From positions 4,588,001 to 4,652,000 of the forward strand of contig NZ_CP107945.1 of the NCBI RefSeq assembly GCF_036057275.1: a DNA stretch of 64,000 bases, written 5' to 3'. The position numbers were made by a program, and so were the translations under genes. Below the pieces are notes generated by a model. It did not search any database. It was not told the origin of the DNA and saw only the letters and a program-made list of their open reading frames with translations. Below are positions 17,110-27,400 of the stretch, in pieces (positions within the stretch are counted from its first letter, which is position 1; each line of letters starts with the position of its first letter). Source of the DNA: Streptomyces sp. NBC_00390. GTDB lineage: Bacteria > Actinomycetota > Actinomycetes > Streptomycetales > Streptomycetaceae.

Positions 17110-17589
17110 TCAGGAGGCCTTCTCGAACTGGAAGTGCCAGATGCCGGTGACCTTCTTGCCGCTGGTCTCCATGATGCTGACCTGGGTCTTGCTGGTGGTC
17201 TCGCCGGTCGCCGAGGAGAAGAAGGCGTTGCCCGGGATGGTCCGGTACGACTTCCCGTACGGCTCCTGCTCGACGGGCTGGCCGTTGAACAGCAGCGTCC
17301 AGCCGTTCTTCGCGATCTCCGGGTCGACGCCGATGCGGACCCGGTCGTCGAAGCCCACCTTGACGGTCTTCGCCGGCTTCTTGCTCAGGCAGCCCTGGAG
17401 CAGGGACTCCTTGATGGCCTTGCCATCGTTGTAGCAGGCCGCCTCGGAGTGCACCGACTCGGTGCCGACCGTCACGGTGACGAGCGGGGTCGGCTTGTCG
17501 CAGGCGGAGAGGACGAGAAGCCCGGCGGACACGGCGCCGAGAGCGGCGGCGGCCCGGCGGCGCTTGCCGGAGAAGAACGCAACGGTCAT
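17110..17589 (-). CDS. DUF2771-like lipoprotein
   Basis: 159 aa. A basic N-region (G-K-R-R-R), a hydrophobic core and the lipobox L-S-A-C (Cys about residue 30) mark an exported lipoprotein. The mature part is a small mostly beta domain with a pair of cysteines (A-C-Y-N, Q-G-C-L). It matches the DUF2771 proteins that commonly lie beside menaquinone genes in Streptomyces (from memory). Start ATG at 17587-17589; an in-frame longer version lacks a Shine-Dalgarno. First gene of the mqnB-mqnD transcription unit; a membrane or quinone-related role is only inferred from location. Confidence 0.8.
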   Translation of the reverse strand: MTVAFFSGKRRRAAAALGAVSAGLLVLSACDKPTPLVTVTVGTESVHSEAACYNDGKAIKESLLQGCLSKKPAKTVKVGFDDRVRIGVDPEIAKNGWTLLFNGQPVEQEPYGKSYRTIPGNAFFSSATGETTSKTQVSIMETSGKKVTGIWHFQFEKAS

Positions 17590-17800
17590 GGCCCGAAGGC
17601 TATCGGGCCTCCCTGTGCACGCCACCCCCGGGTACGGCGCGGCCCCTTGGTTACGCCACGGGGGCTACGGCCCTGCCCACCCGCGCCCCCGTTCCCCCCG
17701 GGCGCGCCGTTCCCCCACTGGCCGCGCCCGGCGGCCTGAGGCGGGGCAGCGTTGCGGGCGGGTGTGTCGCACGCCCGGTGGAGTGGGAAACGCCCCGGTC

Positions 17801-19147
17801 CTACGCCACCCGAGCCCGCGCATGCCCCCGGCGGGACGCGTCCAGCAGACCCCGGATCGCCGCCAGCGCGCCCGCGCCCACGATGCACGCCGCCACCGAC
17901 ATGCCCAGCACGCCGTTCAGCGGCAGCACGATGCCGATCGCGCCGCCGGCCACCCATGACATCTGCAGCAGCGTCTCGGAGCGGGCGAACGCCGACGTAC
18001 GCACCTGTTCCGGGACGTCCCGCTGGATCAGCGCGTCCAGCGACAGCTTCGACAGGGCCTGGGTCAGGCCCGCCGTCGCGGCCAGGACCGCGATCATCGC
18101 CGTGCTGAAGAACACCGCCGCGCAGATCGCCGCCGCCAGTACCAGCGTGATCATCGTGGCGATGATCACTTCCGGTGGGCGTCCCCTCAGCCACGCCCCC
18201 ACCGCCGTGCCGAGCGCGTTGCCCGTTCCCGCCGCGACGCCGACCATCGCCAGGGAGACCGCCGCGCTCTGGCCCGACAGCGGATGCTCGCGCAGCAGGA
18301 AGGCCAGGAAGAAGATCAGGAACCCGGACAGCGCCCGGTGCGCCGCATTGGCCTGGAGGCCGTGCAGCACGGACGGCCCCACCGTCCGCAGGCTCGGTTT
18401 CTGCTCGCCGTGGGTGAGCATGTGCGCCTTGCGCTCGCCCTTCGCGGAGTCCACCTTGTGCGGCAGTCGCAGGGCCCAGTACGTACCGAGCAGGAACAGC
18501 GCGCACGCCCCGTACAGCGGCCACTGGGGCCCGATGTTCTGCAGCCCGATCCCGATCGGCGCCGCGATCCCCGTCGCCACCAGACCGGCCAGCGTGACCC
18601 GGGAGTTCGCCTTCACCAGTGGGAAGCGCGGTGGCAGCAGGCGCGGCACGACCGCGCTGCGTACGACTCCGTACGCCTTCGAGGACACGAGGACACCCAG
18701 CGCCGCCGGATACAGCTGGATTCCGCCCGTGGCGACCGCCGTGGACATCGCGAGCGCGAGCACCACACGTGCGAACATCGCGCCTGCCATCGCCGCGCGC
18801 CGCCCGTGCGGGATGCGGTCGAGCAGCGGGCCGATGACCGGGGCCAGCAGGACGAAGGGGGCCATCGTGACGGCCAGATAGAGCGCGACCCGGCCGCGTG
18901 CCTCGTCCGTCGGTACGGAGAAGAAGACCGTGGACGCCAGCGCCACGGTGATCATGACGTCGCCGGCGCCGTTCACGGCATGGAGTTCGATCAGTTTGCC
19001 GAGACCGGACTCGCCCGCCCCGTGCGCATGCGTCGCTTTCCGGATACCGCGCGCCGTGCCCGTGAACGGCAGATGGAGGGCACGCCCGACCGTCCGGCCC
19101 ACTCTGCGGAGCGGCCCGGATGTGTCGGACGACCTCGCGGCTGCCAC
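17801..19147 (-). CDS. MFS transporter
   Basis: 448 aa, about 12 transmembrane helices. The G-P-L-L-D-R-I-P-H-G-R-R loop is the MFS signature between helices 2 and 3. An N-terminal cytoplasmic extension of about 50 residues (L-P-F-T-G-T-A-R-G-I-R-K-A-T-H-A-H-G-A-G-E-S-G) precedes helix 1. GTG start at 19145-19147; the frame is open for another 1.2 kb upstream, but that is antisense to DUF3027. The substrate cannot be read from sequence. Same strand as the DUF2771 operon but separated by 211 bp. Confidence 0.85.
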   Translation of the reverse strand: MAAARSSDTSGPLRRVGRTVGRALHLPFTGTARGIRKATHAHGAGESGLGKLIELHAVNGAGDVMITVALASTVFFSVPTDEARGRVALYLAVTMAPFVLLAPVIGPLLDRIPHGRRAAMAGAMFARVVLALAMSTAVATGGIQLYPAALGVLVSSKAYGVVRSAVVPRLLPPRFPLVKANSRVTLAGLVATGIAAPIGIGLQNIGPQWPLYGACALFLLGTYWALRLPHKVDSAKGERKAHMLTHGEQKPSLRTVGPSVLHGLQANAAHRALSGFLIFFLAFLLREHPLSGQSAAVSLAMVGVAAGTGNALGTAVGAWLRGRPPEVIIATMITLVLAAAICAAVFFSTAMIAVLAATAGLTQALSKLSLDALIQRDVPEQVRTSAFARSETLLQMSWVAGGAIGIVLPLNGVLGMSVAACIVGAGALAAIRGLLDASRRGHARARVA

Positions 19148-19450
19148 CCCGTCATAGTGCCCCAAGCCCTGCCGAGGCGAACCGGTGACAGGCACTGTTC
19201 CGCCCATGTTGGGGCAGGCAGGTGGGCGGGGAGCTGCGGAGGGGGTAGCGTGCGTAGCGCGCCACCGGCGGCTGTTCTCGGCCGCGCGCCTCTTCGGCAT
19301 CCCGCAGAATGGATGACGTTGGGTGTGCCCGAGACAGGTCGGTCTGGGCGCGGACGTCGATGCGGCCCTCTGGTCCGCTCCGCCCGCGGTCCCGTACCTC
19401 CGGAATCGGCCGGCGCACCCGTGAGACGGCGTAGGAGAGAAGCGAGACCT
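19148..19450. other. divergent intergenic region, MFS / DUF3027
   Basis: 303 bp with no supported gene. It should hold the two outward promoters; I see no clear -35/-10 pair or strong dyad. An AGGAGA at about 19432-19438 serves the DUF3027 start. Confidence 0.5.
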
Positions 19451-20395
19451 GTGAGTGCTGCGACGACGCGAAGCCGTACCCCCGACCGTCTGTGCGCCGA
19501 GGCGGTAGATCTTGCCCGGGAGGCGGCCGAGGAGGCCGCGGCCCCCGGCAAGGTCGGTGAGCATGTGTCCCTGGTCTCCGAGGGCGACCGGGTGGTCACA
19601 CACTTCTTCGAGTGCCACGAGCCCGGCTACCGGGGCTGGCGCTGGGCGGTGACCGTCGCACGTGCCTCCCGCGCCAAGAACGTCACCTTGGACGAGACCG
19701 TCCTGCTGCCCGGCCCCGACGCCCTCATGGCCCCCGAGTGGGTGCCGTGGAGCGAGCGGCTGCGACCGGGCGACATGGGCCCCGGCGATCTGCTGCCCAC
19801 CGAGGCCGAGGACCTGCGCCTCGAGCCCGGCTACACCGGCGAGGACGAGCCCCCGCCGAATTCGGTCCTTGCCGAGCACCCCCCGTCGCACGATCTGGCG
19901 GAGCGGGTCGAGGCCGAGGACGCCGAGCTCACCGACCGCAGGCCCGCGATCGAGGCCACCACGGGCAACGGCCGCGCGGCGATCGCGGCGCTCGCCGAGG
20001 AGCTCGGCATGCGCCGGGCCCGTGTGCTGTCCCGGTACGGGCTGCACACGGCGGCCGACCGCTGGGAGGAAGGCTTCGGCGCCAAGACCCCGATGGCGCA
20101 GGCCGCCCCCGCATCCTGTGTGACCTGTGCCTTCCTGGTCCCGATGGCGGGTTCGCTGAAGCAGGCCTTCGGTGTGTGCGCGAACGAGTTCTCGCCCGCG
20201 GACGGCCGGGTCGTCTCCCTGGCGTACGGCTGCGGCGGGCATTCCGAAGCGGCCGTGATGCCCAAGCCGCCGACGCCCCCGCCCCCGGTGCTCGACACGA
20301 TGGCGGCCGACGAGTTCCCGCTGCGGCCCGCCCGTGACGGCGGATCCGTCTCGCCCGAGGCCGACGCCGCATCGGAGGATCTCGGCCACTCGTAG
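19451..20395 (+). CDS. DUF3027 protein
   Basis: 314 aa from a GTG start. The N-terminal two thirds match actinobacterial DUF3027 (C-A-E-A-V-D-L-A-R-E-A-A, H-F-F-E-C, G-Y-R-G-W-R-W-A-V-T-V-A, P-G-P-D-A-L). The C-terminal third has a Cys cluster (C-V-T-C...F-G-V-C-A-N-E...Y-G-C-G-G-H) that could bind a metal. Function unknown. It is followed 107 bp downstream by the sacsin-like ATPase on the same strand, a neighbourhood that seems conserved in Streptomyces (from memory). Confidence 0.85.
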   Translation: MSAATTRSRTPDRLCAEAVDLAREAAEEAAAPGKVGEHVSLVSEGDRVVTHFFECHEPGYRGWRWAVTVARASRAKNVTLDETVLLPGPDALMAPEWVPWSERLRPGDMGPGDLLPTEAEDLRLEPGYTGEDEPPPNSVLAEHPPSHDLAERVEAEDAELTDRRPAIEATTGNGRAAIAALAEELGMRRARVLSRYGLHTAADRWEEGFGAKTPMAQAAPASCVTCAFLVPMAGSLKQAFGVCANEFSPADGRVVSLAYGCGGHSEAAVMPKPPTPPPPVLDTMAADEFPLRPARDGGSVSPEADAASEDLGHS

Positions 20396-20502
20396 TCCGG
20401 CGTTCGCAGCTCTCCGGTTCCCCGATCCGTGCTGACCGGCCGATAAGCGGTACCTTCGGCCCCAGCAGCAGTCGCCGCTTCCGGAGAGAGTGGAGTCACA
20501 GC

Positions 20503-23500
20503 GTGAGCGTCAGGACGACGGAGTGGGCCGACCCGTTCGGGACGGTGCGGCTGCGGCGCGGGGTGCTCGACGCATGGGGCGCCAGCCCCGCCCGCTTCCG
20601 CGAGGACGCCAACGCCGAGGAGGACCTCGCGCTCGGCGGGTACCGCGACCGTCTGGTCGTCGAGCTCGCCCAGAACGCCGCGGACGCCGCCGCGCGCGCC
20701 GGTGTGCCGGGGCGGCTCCGGCTGACCCTGCATCCGGCCACCGGTACGGACCGCGCCGTGCTCGCCGCCGCCAACACCGGCGCCCCGCTGGACGCCGCGG
20801 GCGTCGAATCGCTCAGCACCCTGCGCGCCTCCGCCAAGCGCGAGGGGCACGAGAGCTCCGTCGGCCGGTTCGGTGTCGGCTTCGCCGCCGTGCTGGCGGT
20901 CAGCGACGAGCCCGCGGTCGTGGGCCGGCACGGCGGCGTGCGCTGGTCCCTGGCCGAGGCCAGGGAGCTGGCCGGCGAGGCGGCCAAGGGCAGCCCGGGC
21001 CTCGGCGACGAGCTGCGCCGCCGCGACGGTCACGTACCGCTGCTGCGGCTGCCGCTGCCCGCCGAGGGCACCGCGCCCGAGGGATACGACACGGTCGTCG
21101 TGCTGCCGCTCAGGGACGGGGCCGCGGTCGACCTGGTGGAGCGGCTGCTCGCCGGGATCGACGACGCGCTGCTGCTCACCCTCTCGGGGCTGTCCGAGAT
21201 CGTGATCGAAACCCCGGACGGCGTACGAGAGTTGCGGCGCTTCGCCGAGGACGCGTACGTCCGCATCCAGGACAGCGTGCACGGCGGACGCCGCTGGCGG
21301 GTCGTCAGCCACGGCGGCGCGACCGAGCCCGCGCTGCTCGCCGGCCGGCCCGTCGAGGAACGGCTCCGGCCGCACTGGTCGGTCACCTGGGCGGTGCCCG
21401 TCGACGACGAGGGTGCGCCGGCCCGGCCGCGTACCGCACCTGTCGTGCATGCGCCGACTCCTACCGACGAACCCCTCGGCGTGCCCGCGCTGCTGATCGC
21501 CTCGCTGCCGCTGGACACGACGCGCCGCCATCCGGCGCCCGGCCCGCTCACCGACTTCCTGGTGCAGCGCGCGGCCGACGCGTACGCCGAACTCCTCGGC
21601 GACTGGCGGCCGGTGAGCGTCGGCACCATCGACCTGGTGCCCGGGCCGCTCGGCAAGGGCGAGCTGGACGGTGCGCTGCGGGCGGCGATCCTGGAGCGGC
21701 TGCCGCGCACCGCGTTCCTGGAGCCCGCCGTGCCGCGCGATGTGCCGGTGGAGGACACCGGTCTGCCGGGCCGGGAGATCTCCGTGGGCCTGCGGCCGAT
21801 CGAGGCGGAGGTCCTGGAGGGCGGGGGCTCGGAGACCGTACGAGTCCTGGCCGAGGTGCTGCCGAGCCTGCTGCCCGCGGGACTCGAGCGCCGGGTGGAG
21901 CTGCGCACGCTGGGTGTCGCGCGGGTGCCGCTGACCGAGGCGATCGACCGGCTCGCCGGGCTCGAGCGGGAACCGGGCTGGTGGCACCGGCTGTACGACA
22001 GCCTGGCGGGCGTCGACCCGGACCGGCTGTCCGGTCTGCCCGTGCCGCTGGCTGGGGGTCCCTCCCAGGCCGGAGGCCCTGGGGGACGCCGCACCACGAT
22101 CGGTCCGCGCCAGACCCTGCTGCCGCTGGCGGACACCCCGGCCCAGCTGGCCCGCCTCGGCCTGAAGGTCGTGCACCCCGATGCCGCGCACCCGCTCCTG
22201 GAGAAGCTGGGCGCGCTGCCCGCGACGCCGCGGGCCGTGCTGACGACCGTGCAGGTGCGGGCGGCCGTCGCGGCATCGCTGGACGACGGTGATGTCTGGG
22301 ACGAGGAGGCGCTCGACGCGGAGGAGCTCGCCGAGACGGTGCTCGCGCTGGTCCGGGACGCGGGTCTGGAGCCCGGTGAGGAGCCGTGGCTGGGCGCGCT
22401 GGCGCTGCCCGACGAGGACGGCGAACTGGCCCCCGCCGGTGAACTGGTGCTGCCCGGCAGCCCGTTCGCCGCGGTGATGCGTGAGGGCGAACTGGCGCTG
22501 TGCGACGCGGAGCTCGCCGAGCGGTGGGGCGAGCAGCCGCTGGCGGCCTGCGGGGTGCTGGCCAACTTCGCGCTGGTGAGGACCACCGATGTGGTGCTCG
22601 ACCCCGATGAACTGGAGCCCCGCGAAGGGGACTTCGCCGAGCCCGACGACGCCGGGCTGCTGGACGCGGTCGACGTCTGGTGCGAGGACGTGCTCGACCG
22701 GCTGCCGGACACGCCCGTGCCGCCCGTCGCCACGGAGATCGTCGCCGTGCGCGACCTGGACCTGGTGGACGACGACTGCTGGCCGCAGGCGCTGGCGCTG
22801 CTGGCGCAGCCGCCGCTGCGGGACGCGCTGACCCAGTCCGTACGCATCCTGCTGCCGGACGGCACGACGGAGACGGTGCGGCCCTACACGGCGTGGTGGC
22901 TGCGCGACCATCCGGTGCTGGACGGGCGCCGGCCGGCGGGCCTGCGGGCGGCGGGCGCGGATGCGCTGCTGGAGGGCCTGTACGAGTCGGCCGACACCAC
23001 GGGCTTCGAGGACTCCCAGGTGCTGCGCGCGCTGGGGGTGCGTACCTCGGTCGCCGCGCTGCTCGACGAGCCGGGCGGCGGCGCGGAACTCCTGTCCCGC
23101 CTGGCCGATCCCGACCGTCCCGTCCGTGCGGCCCAACTGCACGCCCTGTACTCGGCGCTGGCGGACCTCGACCCGGAGCAGGTCACGCTCCCCGACGAGC
23201 TGCGTGCGGTCGTCGACGGCGAGGTCCGGGTCGTGGACGCGGCGGACGCGGTCGTGGCGGACGCCCCCGACCTGCTGCCGCTGGCGGAGGGACTCCCGCT
23301 CCTCCCGGTCACACCCACGCGCGCCGGGGACCTGGCGGACCTGTTCCAGGTACGCCGCCTGAGCGAGACGGTCGACGCGGAGATCACGACACCGGGCGAG
23401 GAGCACGAGGTCCCCGAGTCGGTGCACATCCTGCTCGGCCCGACGACCCCGGCGACGTACATGGAGCACGAGGAACTGGTCGTCGCCGGCGTCGAACTGG

Positions 23501-23667
23501 ACTGGCGGCGCACGCCGGACGGAGTGCTCCACGCCTCCACCGTGGAGGGCGTGGCCGCGGCCCTTGCCTGGTCGACGGCCCAGTGGCCGCGCCGATTCGA
23601 GGTGGCGGCGCTGCTGGAGGACCCGTCCCGCACGGACGAGCTGGCGCGCGACCGCTGGTTCGACTGA
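20503..23667 (+). CDS. sacsin/Hsp90-type ATP-binding protein
   Basis: 1054 aa. The first 140 residues form a GHKL ATPase pocket of the sacsin type: E-L-A-Q-N-A-A-D-A (E54, N58, D61), A-A-N-T-G-A-P-L-D...L-S-T-L-R-A-S-A-K and V-G-R-F-G-V-G-F (about 120-127). The DxGxG motif of true Hsp90 is replaced by the N-T-G form seen in sacsin repeats. The remaining 900 residues have no recognisable domain. It carries an in-frame palindromic repeat (22050-22086) encoding a Gly/Pro-rich insert. GTG start behind GGAGAGAGTGGAG. Often annotated as a molecular chaperone; client or partner unknown. Confidence 0.85.
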   Translation: MSVRTTEWADPFGTVRLRRGVLDAWGASPARFREDANAEEDLALGGYRDRLVVELAQNAADAAARAGVPGRLRLTLHPATGTDRAVLAAANTGAPLDAAGVESLSTLRASAKREGHESSVGRFGVGFAAVLAVSDEPAVVGRHGGVRWSLAEARELAGEAAKGSPGLGDELRRRDGHVPLLRLPLPAEGTAPEGYDTVVVLPLRDGAAVDLVERLLAGIDDALLLTLSGLSEIVIETPDGVRELRRFAEDAYVRIQDSVHGGRRWRVVSHGGATEPALLAGRPVEERLRPHWSVTWAVPVDDEGAPARPRTAPVVHAPTPTDEPLGVPALLIASLPLDTTRRHPAPGPLTDFLVQRAADAYAELLGDWRPVSVGTIDLVPGPLGKGELDGALRAAILERLPRTAFLEPAVPRDVPVEDTGLPGREISVGLRPIEAEVLEGGGSETVRVLAEVLPSLLPAGLERRVELRTLGVARVPLTEAIDRLAGLEREPGWWHRLYDSLAGVDPDRLSGLPVPLAGGPSQAGGPGGRRTTIGPRQTLLPLADTPAQLARLGLKVVHPDAAHPLLEKLGALPATPRAVLTTVQVRAAVAASLDDGDVWDEEALDAEELAETVLALVRDAGLEPGEEPWLGALALPDEDGELAPAGELVLPGSPFAAVMREGELALCDAELAERWGEQPLAACGVLANFALVRTTDVVLDPDELEPREGDFAEPDDAGLLDAVDVWCEDVLDRLPDTPVPPVATEIVAVRDLDLVDDDCWPQALALLAQPPLRDALTQSVRILLPDGTTETVRPYTAWWLRDHPVLDGRRPAGLRAAGADALLEGLYESADTTGFEDSQVLRALGVRTSVAALLDEPGGGAELLSRLADPDRPVRAAQLHALYSALADLDPEQVTLPDELRAVVDGEVRVVDAADAVVADAPDLLPLAEGLPLLPVTPTRAGDLADLFQVRRLSETVDAEITTPGEEHEVPESVHILLGPTTPATYMEHEELVVAGVELDWRRTPDGVLHASTVEGVAAALAWSTAQWPRRFEVAALLEDPSRTDELARDRWFD
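22050..22086. repeat. Streptomyces-type palindromic repeat inside a coding sequence
   Basis: The segment GGGGGTCCCTCCCAGGCC (from 22054) and its imperfect inverse GGCCCTGGGGGAC fold around GGA. It is read in frame as G-G-P-S-Q-A-G-G-P-G-G in the sacsin-like protein. This matches, by memory, a short hairpin dispersed between genes in Streptomyces genomes; here it interrupts a reading frame without breaking it. Confidence 0.55.
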
Positions 23668-23747
23668 GACCTGACGGTCCGCTCCCGGCCGGGGGTGGAC
23701 CGTGCGCGGCCTCCGGACGGGGTGCGTGATGTGTCATGCTCGCGTTC

Positions 23748-24215
23748 ATGGGGCGGGGGAACTCGAGCAGAGTCCGCCGGCGGAAAGGCAACGGGCGGCC
23801 TGCGCGCACCGAAGGGGCGCACGCGGCGCATGTCGCACCTGCGCCGCCCGAGGCGCCCCCTGCGCCCCGGGCGTACGCCGGACCTCTCGACGGAGTGCTC
23901 GGCAGCACGCCGTTCAGCCTTCGGCAGCTCGACGGGCAGACGGTGCTGCGCATCGGTGAGTGGGAATCGGTCGTCGGACCGGACACGCAGGTGCGGCACC
24001 GGCAGCACCTGTTGTGGAACAGCTTCGCTGTCGCGGCCCCGGGCCGGCCCATGTTCGTCCACCGCTACCACCTGCCATGGGGCCTGCAGTTGCTTGCGCA
24101 GTTCGAGTCCACCCCGGACTTCTTCGTCGCCCAGATGGACGACCCGGGCCTTGAACTGACGGTCAGGCTCGGCGGCATCTCCGCCTGGAGCCCTGCCACG
24201 AACGCGGAGCGCTGA
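23748..24215 (+). CDS. hypothetical protein, 155 aa
   Basis: Start MGRGNSSRVRRRKGNGR at 23748-23750; basic disordered first 45 residues, then a globular part with many aromatic residues (L-R-I-G-E-W-E-S-V-V, Y-H-L-P-W-G-L-Q-L-L, D-F-F-V-A-Q-M-D-D-P-G-L-E-L-T-V). No family recognised. It lies 80 bp after the sacsin-like gene on the same strand and could be co-transcribed with it. Confidence 0.6.
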   Translation: MGRGNSSRVRRRKGNGRPARTEGAHAAHVAPAPPEAPPAPRAYAGPLDGVLGSTPFSLRQLDGQTVLRIGEWESVVGPDTQVRHRQHLLWNSFAVAAPGRPMFVHRYHLPWGLQLLAQFESTPDFFVAQMDDPGLELTVRLGGISAWSPATNAER

Positions 24216-24449
24216 GCGTTCTGCCCCGGCCGCCCCTGTCGGTGGGTGGACGGACCGCATCGCGCCGCGTGTCGAGCCGCTCGACCACCCCGATGCTGCG
24301 GAGCCTGTTTCCGGTGTCCGAAGTCTGCCTGGTCAGCAGCCAGTTGAGCGATTGATCACCTTTTGCCCGCGGAGTTCTGCTAATCCTATGACCGGGGTTA
24401 CGGGCATCGGCCCGTCGCAGCGCGTGCGCGCTGTCTGGAGGGGATACAC

Positions 24450-27400
24450 GTGAGTACGACATCACGGGATGCGGTCGTCGCCGGCGAACAGAAGGCCGTG
24501 GACCGCGCCTACGACTGCTACGAGGCGCGCCTCGCGGAGATGACGGAACAGTCGCCCGCCGCGGCCTCCGCCAGCGGCAAGGACGGCACCGCCGCCAGGA
24601 TCGAGGCGGAGGCCAAGGCCGAGGAGTACGGCGGGCTGGGCGGCGAGGCCCTCGTCGTCAGCAGGGTCGACGTACAGGAGCCGGGCGCGTCGGCGGCCGA
24701 GACCTTCTACATCGGGCGCCGGAGCGTGTTCGACGTCGAGACCCGTGACCAGGTGGTGGTCCTCTGGACGGCCCCGATGGCCAGGAAGTGGTACAACGCG
24801 CAGCCGGAATCGCCCGGGGAGGTGCTCCTGCGACGGCAGTTACGCTGCTCGGAGCGCACGGTCGAGGACTTCCTGGACGAGATCGTCCCGTCTGCGGTGC
24901 CCGGCGCCGACACCGACATCGACGCCTACACCGACACAGACGAGCAGGGTGGACCGGCGTACGACTCCCTTGACGGGACGGCCTACGACACCGCTGCGGA
25001 GCCCGCAGCCGCCGAGGACCATGGCCCCGGCACCGTCCCCTCACCTCGTGACGGCGCCCGCCGGCGCCGGAAGAAGCCGCAACAGGTGGACGAGTTCCTG
25101 CTCCGGGAACTCCACCGCTCCCGCAGCGGGCGGATGCGCGACATCGTCGAGACGATCCGCCGCGACCAGATGGCCCTGGTCACCGGCTCACCGGCGGACG
25201 TGCTCGTGATCCAGGGCGGACCGGGCACCGGAAAGTCCGCGGTCGGCCTGCACCGCGTGACCTGGCTCGTCAACAACGACCACTTCCGCCCACAGGACAT
25301 CCTGGTGGTCGGACCGCACCAGAACTTCCTGGAGTACGTGGGGCGGGTGCTGCCCACCCTCGGCACCCGCAACGTCAACGCCGTCCAGCTCGACCGCCTC
25401 TGGGCCGGTGAGGTCCGCGGCACGGACTCCCCCAAGGCGCGGCTGGTCAAGTCCGACGACCGGATGGCCACCGTCCTGCGGCGGCGCGTGGAGCGCGAGT
25501 GCAGACCGGACGCACTGGATTCCCTCGTCACCGCCCCCTCGCACGAACAGGACGAGCCGGACTTCGCCGTCGGCGTCGGCAGTACGCTGCTGCGCCTGCC
25601 GCGCTCGGAGGTGCTCGGCGTTCTGCGTGAGGCCCGCGAGGGCAGCGGCGCCTACCGGGCGCGCCGCGACCGGTTCCGGACGCTTCTCGTCGACCGACTG
25701 CTGGGCGCCCTGACGCGACTCGCCCCGCGGCGCGGCACGGACGAGACGATACGCAGGGATCTGGAGCGCAACCGGCAGGTGGTGGCACTCGTCGAGCGGA
25801 CCTGGCCGGCGCTGAGCCCGGAGGAGGCCCTGCGGAGTCTGCTCAACTCACCTGACAGGCTGGGTGAGTGCGCGTCGCAGGTGCTCGGCGAGAGTGAACA
25901 GGCCGCGCTCCAGCGGCCGAAGGCCGAGAGCGCGGGGGAGGAGCCCTGGACCCTCGACGACTTGGTGTGTCTGGAGGAACTGCGGTTCCTCATCGCCGGT
26001 GAGACCCCGCAGCGGTACCGGCACATCGTCGTCGACGAGGCCCAGGACCTGACACCGATGCAGGCGAGGTCGCTGCAGAGGCGTTGTCCGACCGGCTCGA
26101 TGACCGTGCTCGGCGACCTGGCGCAGGCCACCGGCCCCCACACGTATGCCGCTTGGGGCCGGCTGGGCGGACTGCTGTCCGGGCAGGGGGACTGGCATGT
26201 CGCGGAGCTGAACACCAGCTACCGCGTGCCGGCTCAGATCATGGAGTTCGTGGCTCCCCTCGCCGGGGAGGTCGCGCCGTCGCTGCCCTTCCCCGCCGCC
26301 GTCCGCCGGGCCGACGGGGAAGCCGTACGGCTGGTCGCGACGACACCGTCCCAGCTGCTGGACGACGTGGCGGCCCGCGTGATCCGCCTCGTCGGTACCG
26401 ATGACGGCCGCTCCCCGAGGTCGGTCGCCGTCATCGTGCCCGACTCCCCGTGGCGGGAGCAGGTCCGCCGGCACGTGGACCTGATCGAGGGCATGGCCCC
26501 GGAGCGGCTGCGAGCCGTGTCCGTGCTGGCGGCGGCCGAGGCCAAGGGCATGGAGTTCGACCATGTCCTGGTCCTGGACCCGTCGGCCATCGCCGGCAGC
26601 GGACCCGCGGGGCTGCGCCGGCTGTACGTGGCACTGACCCGCAGTACGCAGAGCCTGACCGTTCTTCACACGTCACCGCTGCCCGAGGCGCTCGGGGGAG
26701 GTTCCGATGACGCGGCCGGCGAGGAGGCCCCGCAGGTCGGCGCCGATGTGCGGGTCACGGTGCTCGGGCCGGGACCGGGGTCGCACTGGCGGGTGCAGGC
26801 TCTCTCGCCCGAGAGCGAGCGCACGTTCCTCCTCGTCCCGCGCCACGGTTCACCCGTTCCCGTAGCCGGATCCACGCTGGACGGCTGGGTGATCCGCAAT
26901 GAGGGACGGGTGAGTCTGATCTCGGCCGCCGACTTCGGCCGCAGGCCCGTCTCGCCCGGAATGGCGGCCCGTTACGCGGCGGCACTCGACGTCATGGACG
27001 AGATCGCGCGCGGCGGCGGCACGATCCCGGCCGATGCCCCGGCCCGGCTTTCGGAACTGAAGGGCATGGCCAACCGGTGTCTGCGCCGGGACCAGGCCGA
27101 CTGGCTGAGTGTCTGGCAGTTGCTCGGGCGTCCTGACGCAGACCGGCTGGCCATCCTGCGCGACCTCGCGAGGAGTGCACGGGAAGCGGTCGCCGCGGGC
27201 GATCCTGCGCGTGCGGCCGCGGTCGCGTCGGAGCTGACGCGCAGCGGATGGGCGGACGCGCTGAGCGATGCGCGGGAACTTCTGCGGCGTGGCCCCGACA
27301 CCACGGACGAGGCCGAGAGCGAGACCGCACCGGTGGAGGTCGTCGAGCACGAGGCGGGCGTCGTATCCGCCGACGAGACCACCCCCGACGCCGGGGCCGC

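Noticed and set aside
19831..23532. 1233-codon minus frame opposite the sacsin-like gene
   Set aside because: Antisense shadow; composition rich in R, Q, G, with no domain pattern.
23655..23670. GGTTCGA as a possible tRNA T-loop
   Set aside because: It is inside the sacsin-like stop region; no acceptor, D-arm or anticodon stem can be formed.
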